From Neoceratodus forsteri (lineage: Eukaryota; Chordata; Ceratodontiformes; Ceratodontidae): a stretch of 64,000 nucleotides of DNA. Both the position numbers and the translations under genes were made by a program. A model generated the notes under the pieces. It ran no database searches, was not told the origin of the DNA, and was given only the letters and a program-made list of their open reading frames with translations. The stretch is from assembly GCA_016271365.2 (NCBI GenBank), contig JADMNL010000028.1, positions 94,953,501-95,017,500 of the forward strand, written 5' to 3'. Within the stretch, counting starts at the first letter, position 1; every line of letters begins with the position of its first letter. Positions 11,330 to 21,689 of this stretch are shown here, one piece after another.

Positions 11330-12302
11330 GGCCCGATTCTCAAAGACCCCATACATTACTGCAATTTGTGGTGATCTAGGGCTTCAGTGGACGCTGAGTG
11401 CATCAGAGACCCTGTGCCCAATTCTGGAAAAACAGGGGTCCCTGCATCAAAAACCCAGGAGTTGAAGCACCCACAGGCTAGCATCAAACTAGTGGTGCAC
11501 CTGCGGGAAATGCCTCAGGGATTGGGTTCCACCCCACCTGGCACAACACTAAAGGGGACAGGATGGTGGCGGGGGGGGAGTTAAACATGTATGCCAAGAG
11601 GGTCTGGGACAGAAGGGACATGGAGGCACCATGGGGGGGATTGAGGAGACAGTGGGATGTGAGGGGGTGATGTGGCACCTGGTGAGGGTACTGTTTATAT
11701 AACTATTATGCTAATGGATGGTACCGCGGGGGGGGGTCAGTGACAAACAGTGCCTGAGGCTGGGGCAGCTGCCAGGGCTGTGCCCACCTGAGCCATGACA
11801 CTGTTTGTTCCTGGAACCCCCTGAGCAACCATCCATTAGCATAATAATTATATAAACAGCACCCCACCAAGTGCCACATCATCCCCTTGCATGCCCACCA
11901 TCTCCCCAACCCCCTCTATGGCAACACCCATGTCCCTTCTGCCCCTGGACCTCATGTTCAGAGCTCCCCCCAAGTCTCCAAATTGGCACATGGTGCTTAG
12001 ATCAGCTCATGGGTGGTCTAAATCAAGCCCCTCATTGTGCCCATGGTGGGGCTTGCAGAATACCAGATTAGGGGGCTGGTGCGGCCCCGTCATGGTGCAA
12101 GCCCCCTTGGGGCATGGCGCACCCTGCTTTATGTCACAAGGGGGAGGCGCAGTGTCCCTTTAGCGCAGCAGCTCCCCATTCTGATGCAGACCACATTTCA
12201 GAATTGGGAATACCGCTTCTTTTGACACAAGGTGCCAGTTGCATCATTAACATTTGACACGGGCACCTTGCATCAGCCTAAGGGCTTTGAGGATCAGGAC
12301 CA
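11330..12302. repeat. Large (~970-bp) palindromic foldback element
   Basis: The inner arms match strongly. ATGATGTGGCAC...TATGCTAATGGATGG at about 11668-11720 is repeated in reverse complement at about 11833-11884. The match continues outward (CAGAAGGGACATGG at about 11609 against its complement near 11935). Outer words are also symmetric: CCCAATTCTG at 11418 against CAGAATTGGG at 12199, and GATTCTCAAAG at 11335 against CTTTGAGGATC at 12286. The whole unit can fold on itself with a centre near 11775. The short open frames inside it (11484-12225, both strands) are by-products of the symmetry and are not genes. Confidence 0.7.
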
Positions 12303-12335
12303 GAATGTTAGAATGTTAGAACTATTTGCACGAGA

Positions 12336-12602
12336 CACGTGAGACACTCTTATTCTGTGAAGAGTATCTCACGTGCAGTTGCCCTGGAAACATGTACATT
12401 CCGGTAAAGTTTTTGAAAACATTAATACATTATTGACTGAGCTTGATCAGTAACATATTAATACTATCACCGAGACCACTCTTACTGTTGTAAGAGTGGT
12501 CTCACGTACATCTTTAGGGCATCAAACCGCTCACCTTCAGTTCGTGGTTCTCATACCCTAAGAATGTGTAAGATTACTCTTTCAACTGTAAGAGTGGTCT
12601 CA
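12336..12602. repeat. Three spaced hairpins sharing a GAGACCACTCTTAC motif
   Basis: Hairpin 1 (12336-12375) pairs CACGTGAGACACTCTT with AAGAGTATCTCACGTG, 15 of 16 positions, over an 8-base loop. Hairpin 2 (12472-12503) is a perfect 14-bp stem, GAGACCACTCTTAC with its complement, over loop TGTT. Hairpin 3 (about 12568-12602) is a weaker version. Between the first two, 12418-12466 is also near-palindromic around AGCTTGATCAGT. No coding sequence was seen. The block could be the remains of a foldback element. Confidence 0.6.
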
Positions 12603-13173
12603 GCGGTGGTATTAACATACATAAAAGTGCTTGGAATGTTTAGAAATGAACAATCCTGATTAGTTAAGAACATGTCATGAGTTATAAAACATAAAGATGT
12701 GTTGCTAATGTAAATAGACAGCTACTCTTGATTGGCTAAATAGTTGATTGCGTACACACTTGAAAATAAACATTTATTTTATGGACGTACACAAAATTAA
12801 ATGTTTCTTTTCATGTACATCTATCTGTAGGTCTAGATAATAGGATTTGCTTGCCACCCCAGTTGTGTAAATATATTTCTGCAATGTATGTTTTAGTTAA
12901 ATTTTACAGATTAATGATTTATTTTAGCCACTCAAAATGAGGATAATTAATGTATTCTTACTTTGGCCATTTATCTTCACATTAGACAGGTCACAAAGGA
13001 ACCTTAACTAATGGTACGCAGCTTGAACTTTATCTGATATCATCACAGTGCCTTCTGCTGCACTCAAAACAGAACAGGGAACTCAAACAGAAACTATCAG
13101 ATCTTCATAAAACACTCAAACGATGGTAGTTTCAAAAACGTATGAATTGGACACACAGTGGCCTGACTCTGAC

Positions 13174-13283
13174 TATGCCATTTATCATCACTTGTGATGT
13201 GGTAGGACCCGCATAAGTCCCTCATAGCTCTGCCTCTCCTGAGTTATTGCCCTACCCCCTCACATGTGAACATAAATGGCATA
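13174..13283. repeat. 110-bp hairpin MITE
   Basis: The left arm begins TATGCCATTTATCATCACTT and the reverse complement of the right end begins TATGCCATTTATGTTCACAT. Pairing continues through TGTGATGTGGTAGG against TGTGAGGGGGTAGG. The centre is CCCGCATAAGTCCCTCATAG. No target-site duplication could be assigned. Confidence 0.65.
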
Positions 13284-14637
13284 TTCTAAGTTAGACTATT
13301 GCATATACCATATTTCCCCCAGGACAAATCTGGAAATGAGCTGGTTGCAGCCAAGTATGCTCTTCTGGTAAAAATCTTAAAATAAAAGAAAGTGCCGTCA
13401 GAAAGCTGGGGAACATAACAAATTCTGGCCAGAACAGTACGGCTGCAGCCACGCCTGCAGAGGTCATTGAAAAACACGGCACAGTCCACCGTGTCCAAGA
13501 TGGCTGCTGAACTGTATTGCTCATGCAGTGCATCACTCAATACCAGTTCAGCAACCATCAATTTCTGGTGTGCCACCGTGACCTCCATGAGCGAGCGATT
13601 AATACTTGCAACACCAAAGAGAAGACAGGAAAAGTAGTGCACCTGAGGGGGTGGGGTTGAGTCATTGAGTTCTATGGGATGAGCAGAGCGATTTTGGAGT
13701 TGCAGAAACATAATGCAACTCCAAAGTTGTGCTCTTTGGTATCCTGTTTTCTCAGCTACAGCAAGATGGCTCCAGGCTCTGCCCACTGCAGCCATAAAAA
13801 GGGGAGTTGGCCAGCAGGGGAAGGGAAGTAATCCTGCCTTTTCACAAAACCCTTGTCAGGCCGAACCTGGAATACTGTTTGCAGTGCTGGGTTCCTCAGT
13901 TTATGTAGGGAGGCTGATAATTACCTAGTGTGTAGCTAACAGTTTAATTCTATAGTTTTATAAGTATGTAATTTTGAATCCGTGGTTGCATTGATTGAAT
14001 AATTTTTGCACCTTATTTTTGTATCTTATTTATGTAAGCAATAAGGCATGACATGGTCTGCTTCATGCTGGGATAACAGCATGCCTTGGGTGGGTTGAAG
14101 CATGAGACCAAAGGCCTAGTGCTTCCAACGCCTGTGAAGTGCCATCATTCCAGCACAAGGCAGACCCTGCCTTTCTTTACTGCAATTATGAAATGGGTCC
14201 ATTAGGACTAAAACATAAATCCTATTTAATTTAATTTAAATAAGTAAAAATAGTAAAAAGTTAAAAAAGGAGCAAAAGAAATAAGTAGTCCTACTGAGCC
14301 ATTGTAATTTTGCTGTCTGGGCAGTAGATACCAGGTGCTGCATTTAGAAAAAATAAACACAAGTGAGTGAATTGAGGTGTATTGATATAGCTATGCCTGT
14401 TTAATGGAAACAGGCCAGTGAAGTCACAGATCTTTTTCTAGTGCTGCTGTGCTGGAATATCTGCACAGGCTTCTGAGCTCATTGGCCAGTCAGGATTCTA
14501 AATTTTTCATACCCAATTCATTATTTGTGCTACTGCCTTATCCCCTTCCCTCTGGGGACATCTGAAAATGAGCCGCTTGAAGCTCAGTGTGGTTTCCTGC
14601 TAAAAATCTTGAAAGAAATACAAAAAAAAAATTAGCA

Positions 14638-14765
14638 GTATCGGTGGCTCAATAGGTGGCAAGCTCTCTTCTGGGACTGGAGACTGGAAGGCTGTGGGTT
14701 CTAGTCTTACACTAGGAACATGCGTTACTTCCCACCCAATACTGACACTAAACTGCTGAGGTGAA
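14638..14765 (+). repeat. tRNA-like SINE head
   Basis: The sequence GGTGGCTCAATAGGTGGCAA resembles a tRNA 5' half with an A box, and GTGGGTTCTAGTCTTACAC resembles a B box. It is followed by ACCCAATACTGACACTAAAC, which recurs in diverged form at about 28005-28020 (ACCCAATACTGGGTCTGTAA). It sits immediately before the 54-bp minisatellite. Confidence 0.55.
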
Positions 14766-14784
14766 TGCAGTGATGAGTGGAGGC

Positions 14785-16190
14785 TGCAACAGGGCAGTGT
14801 AAACATTGCAGACAGTGACTGGTGGAGGTTGCAACATGGCAGTGGTAATCACTGCAGACAGTGACTGGTGAATGCTGCACCAGGCAGTGAGCAGTGGTAA
14901 TCATTGCAGACAGTAACTGGTGAATGCTGCACCAGGCAGTGGGCAGTGGTAATCATTGCAGACAGTGACTGGTGAATGCTGCACCAGGCAGTGGGCAGTG
15001 GTAATCATTGCAGACAGTGATTGGTGGAGACTGCAGCTGGGCAGTGAGCAGTGTAATCACTGCAGACAGTGAGTGGTGAATGCTGCACCAGGCAGTGGGC
15101 AGTGATAATCATTGCAGACAGTGATTGGTGGAGACTGCAGCAGGGCAGGGAGCTGTGTAATCACTGCAGACAGTGATTTGTGGAGACTGCATTAAGGTAG
15201 TAGGCAGTGTAATCATTGCAGACAGTGATTGGTGGAGGTTGCAACATGGCAATGGGTAGCATCATCATTGCAGACAGTGACTGGTGGAGACTGTAGCATG
15301 GCAGGGAGCAATGTAGTCATTGCAGACAGTGATTGGTGGGGGCTGCAGCAAGCAATGCTGGACAGTGTAATCACTGCAAATACTGACTGGCGGAGGCTGC
15401 ACCAAGCACTGCTGGGCAGTGTAATCACTGCAGATATTGATTGGTGGAGGCTGCACCAAGCACTGCTGGGCAGTGTAATCACTGCAAATACTGACTGGCG
15501 GATGCTGCAGCAAGCACTGCTGGGCAGTGTAATCACTGCAGATATTGATTGGTGGAGGCTGCACCAAGCACTGCTGGGCAGTGTAATCACTGCAGATATT
15601 GATTGATGGATGCTGCACCAAGCACTGCTGGGCAGTGTAATCACTGCAGATATTGATTGGTGGAGGCTGCACCAAGCACTGCTGGGCAGTGTAGTCACTG
15701 CAGATATTGATTGATGGATGCTGCACCAAGCACTGCTGGGCAGTGTAATCACTGCAAATACTGACTGGCGGAGGCTCCACCAAGCACTGCTGGGCAGTGT
15801 AATCACTCCCGATATTGATTGGTGGAGGCTGCACCAAACACTGCTGGGCAGTGTACTCACTGCAGATATTGATTGGTGGGGGCTGCAGCAGTGCAGTGGG
15901 CATTGCAATTGCTGCACATGGTCATTGGCAGAGACTGCAGTGGGCAGTGTAATTGTTGCCAACAGTGATTGCTGGAGGCTGCACCATGGCAGCAGGCAGT
16001 GTAATTGTTGCACATAGTGATTGACAAAGACTGCAGTGGGCAGCATAATTGTTGCAGACAGTGATTGGCGGAGATGGTACCAGGACAGTAGACAGTGTAA
16101 TACAGTAGTTACAGGCAGTGATAAGCTGAGATTGCAGTAGGGCAGTGGCAGTGTGTTGCAGACAGTGACTGGTGGAGATTGCCACAGGAA
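14785..16190. repeat. 54-bp minisatellite array, about 26 units
   Basis: The unit in the most regular part (15350-15890) runs CACTGCAGATATTGATTGGT, GGAGGCTGCACCAAGC and ACTGCTGGGCAGTGTAAT, 54 bases in all. The outer units on both sides are more diverged and vary by a few bases. This is the normal pattern of an array homogenised in its centre. Because 54 is a multiple of three and the unit lacks stops in several frames, long false frames arise on both strands (15213-16253 minus, 346 codons; 15265-15903 minus; 15229-15606 plus). The array lies in PNP intron 5. Confidence 0.95.
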
Positions 16191-17084
16191 CACAAGGAGT
16201 AAAGTACAGAATAGAAAGAATAGAACCACAGTAGTAACCATGTGGGCAGCCACGGCTTGACAAGTGTGGGAAAATCAAGTGTAAGAGCACACATGGGAGG
16301 TGTACATATAGGGCTTTCATTGAAGAGTGGAGGAAGCAGACCGGATAGAGTTGCTGAGGTTAGACCAGAGACAGGGGAATTAGCATGAGAAAGCAGACTG
16401 ACCTGAAGTGGTTCTGACCCAAGAAATATAGAAAGAGCTTCAGTCCGTGGAGCAGAAGGAGTAGAAAGAGGGGTACATGTGTTTTTAGCCCCCATTGTGT
16501 GCTGTAAATGAAGCTATAGGCTCCATTGTATCGAAGTTGACCCATTATATTCATATAGTGAACAGCACTTCTTGGTTCCCCTTGACATATAAAAGGGGAC
16601 AGAGCTAGCATCACCACCTCCATTTCACACTGTTCAGAGTTGGAGGGAAGCTGGGGGCAGGGCACATTTTTGTAAATGTGCTCCCTTGCTGTATACCACC
16701 TGACTAAGACTGGCAGCAGTACACTACATGGAGGAGGTATAGGGTACAGTATGATTAATAAAGTAGGGTCAATATGCTTAGCAGCCTTAATCCCTTCTGT
16801 CCCTAGACATAAATCAGAGAAGATCCCACCCCCACACTTGCTGCAAGCAAATAGGAGCCAGAATGGAATGGGAGTGGGCACTGTGCCTCGCAAGACAGCA
16901 TGTGTAAAGTAGGAAAATTGGGAGCTTTTTTTTTCATAAAGGTTTTTTCGCTTCTGGGCCAAACTGGGTGACTTGTTCAGCCCGATCCTGGGTGCCATCA
17001 GAGGGCCCACTTAATTCTCTCTATTTGTCCCTCTTCCTTCCTCCATAGGGGCCAGGGGGGCTATGATGCTTCGGGGGCTTCATG

Positions 17085-20000
17085 TCCCCTGGTTCCCCCA
17101 TCCATTTTCCCCATGCTGGTTGTTGGTCAGCAATCCATTCCCCTCTAGGTACTGTGCTACCCTCTCCCTGATGAGTGCTTCTATGACCCTCCCCACCACT
17201 ACAGTAAGGCTGACTGGATGATAGTTCTCCTTTGCTTCTCTACTCCCCCTTGTGTATTGGCATGACTGTGGCTCTCCTCCAGTCCTCTGGCACTCTCCCA
17301 GAGTCCAAGGATAGGTTGAATAGCCTTGTCAGTGTGGCGGCTAACTCCTCCCTTAGCTCCCAGATCACCCTCGGATGCAGTCCATCCGGTCCCATGGCTT
17401 TATCCACTTTCACCCTCCCTAGTTCCTCCCTGATTCTCTCCATACTAAAGGGACTTATTTCCACCCCTCCTCCTCCCCCCCTCTTCCTCATCTCCAGCTC
17501 CCCCTCCTTCGTAAAATGTGAGCAGAAGTACCTGTTCAGCCCTTCTGCTTTCTTGTAGTATCCTCCAGTGGCTCCCCTCCCTCCCCCAAGAGCCTTGCGA
17601 TCCCTTGACTAGTCTTCCTCCTTTCCCTCGTGTACCTAAAAAATGTCTTTTGTCCCCCTCCCTTGGCCTGTCTTGCAATCCGTTCCTCCATGTCAGCCTT
17701 TGCCTCCCTAATCTCTTTCCTTGCCAACCTCCTCGATTCTCTGTAGGCTTCCCTGTCCTCCTCCTTCTGCGTTTACTTACATTTCCTAAATGCCTTCTGC
17801 CTGCCCCCTACCACCCTCGCTACACCCCTGTTGAACCACAGAGGCCCCCTGCTTTTTGCTCCCTTCCTTACCCTCCTTATACATATGTGTGTGGCGTCCC
17901 TGACCCGGTCTCTAATAGCTCACCATAGGTCCTCCACTTCCCTTATATCCCCTATACCACCCATCGCTTCCCCACTAACCTTCTCATCTCATTAAAGAGT
18001 GGTCCCCTGAAATCTAGTGCCATTGTGCTGGTCTGGGCCACCTCCCTGCCCACCCTTACCTTAAACCTGATGGTTTAATGTTCGCTATTACCCAGCTCCT
18101 CCCCCACCACCATCTCCTCTACGTTCTCCCCATTTGTTAGGGCTACATCCATTAGGTTGCTTCCCCTTGTTGGTTCTCTGATTAACTGCTGAAGGAACAC
18201 CCCCCGTAACACCTCCAGAACTTTCCTGCTTCTGGTTGAAGCTGCTTCAGGGATGGACCAGTCAATGTCTGGGAGGTTCAGATCCCCCACCAGTAATGTT
18301 TCCCCTCTTAGAGCTACCCTTGCTATGTCCTACATCATCTTCCTATCCTGCTCTTCCCCTTAGGTGGGGGGTCTGTACACAATGCCAAGCCTCAATGACT
18401 CCACTGTCCTTCTGTCTGTCATTGCCCATAGTAATTCAGCTGCCCCATTGCCCTCCCTCTCCTCCATCACCTTCACATCTTCCCTTATATACAAGGCCAC
18501 CCCCCTCTTGTCCTTCCTGATCAGTCTGAATCCAGGAACCTCAGTTTCCCAGGTGTGGAGCCCTATCCACCAAATCTCCGTAACTGCTATTATGTCCAAC
18601 CTATCACGTGCAATGGTGGCTATTAACCCCTCCATCTTGTTTGCCAGGCTTCTAGAATTGACTACCAGGCCTTTCCACCATTGCCTCCCTTCCACAGTTT
18701 CCCATACCAGCCTGGTAAAGACCCTGTCTTCAGTTTTATCCTGGGGGGGACCTAGGGTCCCCCAACTCAGCCGTGGAATGATGAGGCTCCACATCCAGCC
18801 CCCCCCACTCAGTTTAAATTATACTCCTTCTCAAAGAACTCCCCCAGTCTGTACCTCAGCACGACCGACCCATCCTTGCTGAGGTGCAGCCTGTCCGGGG
18901 CATAGAGGCCCTCATCCTCCCAAGTTTCCCCCATTCCCCTATCACTCTGTACCCCATCTGCTTGCCCCATCTCTCCAGCCAGTCAATGAATTTTTTTACC
19001 CTGTGCTTCCTCTCCATGCTGGCCCTTGATACCAGCAGTACCTCTGAGAAGGCTAGAGACTTAAAGCCTAGCCCCCCGCAGAATCTAGCCAGAGCCTTAA
19101 ATTGTCCCTGTACTTCCATGAGACTGTTGCCATCCAGGTTGTTTGTACCCAGGTGGAACAAAAGGTGTACATTCTTATCCTGGTCCCTGTTCTCCTTCCC
19201 CTTGCTGCAGGTGTCTGAATTACCTTTCTGTCTCTTGTCTCTCCACTTCCCATCCCCATGCCCTTGTCCCCTACCCCCTCATGCACTGCATCCTCTCTTT
19301 CCCTTTTCCCATTCCCTTCCTCTGTCCCCTGTTCTCCCACCCCACTTCTCACCTGTTGCCTAGCTCCTGTCTGCGATCCTCTCTGTGGCCTGGATACACC
19401 GACAGCCCCTACCAACTCCTTCTTGCTTCTCCCATTTACTCCAGTGTTACCCTGTTCCTGCATTCATCCTTCCAGTGTCCCCTATACTACCCCTTCTTAT
19501 CCAGGGTAATGTCCTTCTCCACTTCTGCTGTTTGCCGGTCCCTTATTTCCTGAGAACTCTCCTCCTTCTTTGCCAACCCATCCTGTACCCTAACCTGGCT
19601 CAACTGACCTTCAGCTTCTCTTCCCATACTTCCTCTGGACCCTGTTCGTGTCCTACTGCCCCCCTCCCAGTCCCCTATTGCTTGCCACCTCCTCCTCCCC
19701 CTTGCCCCCTTCTGCTCTTGTTACCTCTGAGTTCCTGTCCTGGTTCCTTCCAGCCATGGTCGCTGCCAGTGGTAAGTATCCATTCAAGACCGGGATCCCA
19801 CCTTTAGTGTGCTTACTCTCTTCCCCTTCCTGTGATGCTGGGCTCCTTGTCGTGGACCCCAAACCCCCCCTCCTCCTATTCCCTATAGCCCCTACCATTT
19901 GCCTTCATTCACCTTCTCCCTGGTCCAGCCCCCCTGGCCCCACTTCTCGTTTTCCCCACCCTGGGCTGGCCTGGCCTTCCCTGGTTCCAGCTGGCCCTGC

Positions 20001-20450
20001 ACTCTTCTGAGTCCCCCCCCCAGCCTCCCTCCAGCTGTCGTTATAGATACACCCCACACCCTTTGCCTCCATGCCCTTCATCCATGTCTCCAGCTCCAGC
20101 TCAGCCTACACAACTCTGTCTCCAGTCCTTTTAATCTTGCACATATGGATAGTGACCTATTCTCTATAGTGTATTTATGGCCATAGCCGTGCCTGCACCC
20201 ACAGCATCTCACTAGCCTGTTTCCCCCATCCTGTACCAGCAGTCCTCACACCTGCCCAGTAGCAGCCCCGCTCAACCCAACCTCTCCTGTTAGCCTTCCC
20301 TGCCAGTGCCCCCTGTACTTGCCATTGCCCCCCTCCCTCACCCCACCCCTACACCCTCTTCCCCTGAAGTTCCCCCATCCATTCCTGGCCATTTGGTCCC
20401 ACAAGTAATACCTTTCCCTCAAGAGATGCACTTTCAAATTTGTTCCCTTC
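17085..20450 (-). mobile_element. CR1 LINE with ORF1, endonuclease and N-terminal RT, 3' part missing
   Basis: Read on the minus strand from high to low coordinates: a GC-rich 5' region (about 19200-20450); an ORF1 with an SGNH-esterase-like block (FHLGTNNLDG at about 19140-19161); and an AP-type endonuclease beginning with VVNSRSLANKMEGLIATI and AVTEIWW (18360-18794). The endonuclease continues with MGDLNLPDIDWSIP and FLQQLIREPTRGSNLMDVAL (18075-18290). The start of reverse transcriptase follows (VDKAMGPDGLHPRVI, VMPIHKGE at 17240-17491). After NNQHG near 17120 similarity ends, so the palm, with its catalytic aspartates, and the 3' end are absent. Stops and frameshifts separate the blocks. 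On the plus strand this looks CT-rich, which explains many proline/serine-rich false frames there. Confidence 0.88.
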
Positions 20451-20454
20451 CTTG

Positions 20455-20985
20455 CTAGTTATACCTGTACAGAGTTCCAAATATTGGCAAACTTAGCGAT
20501 GTAAGCAATTCAGTCCCAAGTAGAACCACGAACCACTCTGTACCCTCCCCCACTGCAAACAGCTGTAAACTGTTCACAATATTGGCAAACTTTAGTGATG
20601 CAAGCAATTTCAGCCCCCAAGTATAAGCTCGAACCACCCTGCTTCCCCCCACCACAAGCAGCAGCAGTACATAATCTACTCCAACAAGTAGCACAGCCCA
20701 GTTTTGCTAAATTTCTGTCCGATGCTCCTGTCTCGATGCTCAGGCAAAAATGACTTTGAAGCTCAAACAATCCAGCTCCTTTTCAAATTTTCCAGTGTCC
20801 CCATGCCCAGTTCAGAATTCAAGCAATCCCTGCTCTTTATCGAAATTTTCAGCCAATCTTCCACGCACCCCTCCCGGTTCAAAGTTTAAGCACACAGTTC
20901 AAAGTTCAAGCAATCTCAGCTCTCTTTTCGAAATTTCCAGCCAATATTCCAGTGCTTCACTCCAGGCTCAAAGTTCAAGTATCTA
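20455..20985. repeat. Two sets of local direct duplications
   Basis: Set 1: a unit of about 115 bases starting near 20470 (AATATTGGCAAACTTAGCGATG) repeats from about 20579 (AATATTGGCAAACTTTAGTG). Set 2: a unit of about 60-80 bases with TCAAGCAATC and GAAATTTTCAGCCAAT near 20818-20860 repeats near 20905-20950. The block lies at the 5' side of the minus-strand CR1 and before the SINE tail at 20990. Whether it is CR1 5' UTR or part of another element is not clear. Confidence 0.5.
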
Positions 20986-20989
20986 CTCC

Positions 20990-21577
20990 TGTACATGTTG
21001 TATCCGTTCATACATTGTAATATGTCATGTATTGCATTCCTATTGTTGTACTCTCCCGGGCTGTACCTGAAAACAGGCAATTTCTGTCTAGTCTACCTAC
21101 CTGGTTAAAGAGCAGCTGATGCCTTCAGGACAACTTTAACAAACCATAATATTTAGACACAGTTCAGCTTGTGTTTCACATTAGTTCTGTATTCCTCCTC
21201 CCCATTATTTATTACTGAAGTCATTTGCATTAAAATAAAATCTTTGCTCCTGAAGAGTTCATCTATTCTTGTTGCTTTCTCCCTACCCGAGGTCATAATG
21301 CACTGCTTGTGATATCACAGTTACTCTCACAGCAACAGATTGTGATGTCACAACAGAGGATTATGACTTGAAGTAGGGAGTAAGCTATAGAGGCAGATGA
21401 GCTCTAAGGGATAAAGATCATGCAGTCATACAAATGTACTCAGTAATAAATATTGGGGAAGAGAAATATATAGAATATATATGGAATGCAAGCTGAATTG
21501 CACCTAATTATTATGTTTTTCAAAGTTGTCTTAGAGTCGTCAGTAGCTCTTTAACAAAAACTAAATAAATCTTCTGT
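20990..21577 (+). repeat. SINE/LINE 3' tail, split by a foldback insertion
   Basis: The sequence CTCCCGGGCTGTACCTGAAA...GTCTACCTACCTGGTTAA (about 21051-21108) matches the tails at 36435-36515 and 38295-38385. Those go on as ACAAAAACTAAATAAA or CAAAAGCTAAATGCATAAAT. Here the tail stops at TTAA (21105-21108) and resumes after 442 bases with TTAACAAAAACTAAATAAAT at 21551. It is therefore one tail split by the element described next. Confidence 0.8.
21105..21554. repeat. TTAA-flanked foldback transposon (non-autonomous)
   Basis: The left end reads TTAA then AGAGCAGCTGATGCC. The reverse complement of the right end reads TTAA then AGAGCTACTGACGAC. The two arms, about 220 bases each, stay alignable almost to the centre: GACAACTTTAACAAACCATAAT against GACAACTTTGAAAAACATAAT, CCATTATTTATTACTGA against CAATATTTATTACTGA, and CTCCCTACCCGAGGTCATAAT against CTCCCTACTTCAAGTCATAAT. 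The centre is near 21330. There is no coding capacity. Insertion into a SINE tail with duplication of TTAA is visible directly. TTAA targeting is typical of the piggyBac superfamily, but the termini do not show the usual CCC start, so the superfamily stays open. A relative lies at 59104-59620. Confidence 0.85.
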
Positions 21578-21689
21578 AAAAAGAATTCTGAGAGCTCAAC
21601 TTTAGAGCTGTAGGAAATGTGGAATGTCAGTACCACTTCGTAAGTGCTTTCCAGAATTTATTTTTTAATTCAGTGGATTCTGAAAAACA

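Noticed and set aside
13286..13795. 169-codon minus-strand frame in PNP intron 5
   Set aside because: It begins just beside a hairpin MITE and has no family motif. Not part of PNP, which is fully accounted for by flanking exons.
14785..16190. CRISPR-like array
   Set aside because: Repeats are adjacent with no unique spacers and the DNA is vertebrate. The same applies to 46931-47612 and 63897-64000.
15213..16253. 346-codon minus-strand repeat protein
   Set aside because: It follows exactly the 54-bp minisatellite, with several other frames equally open. No start context, domain or splice support.
17232..19807. Pro/Ser/Leu-rich plus-strand frames
   Set aside because: They are antisense shadows of the minus-strand CR1 ORF1 and ORF2, whose conserved blocks fix the coding strand.
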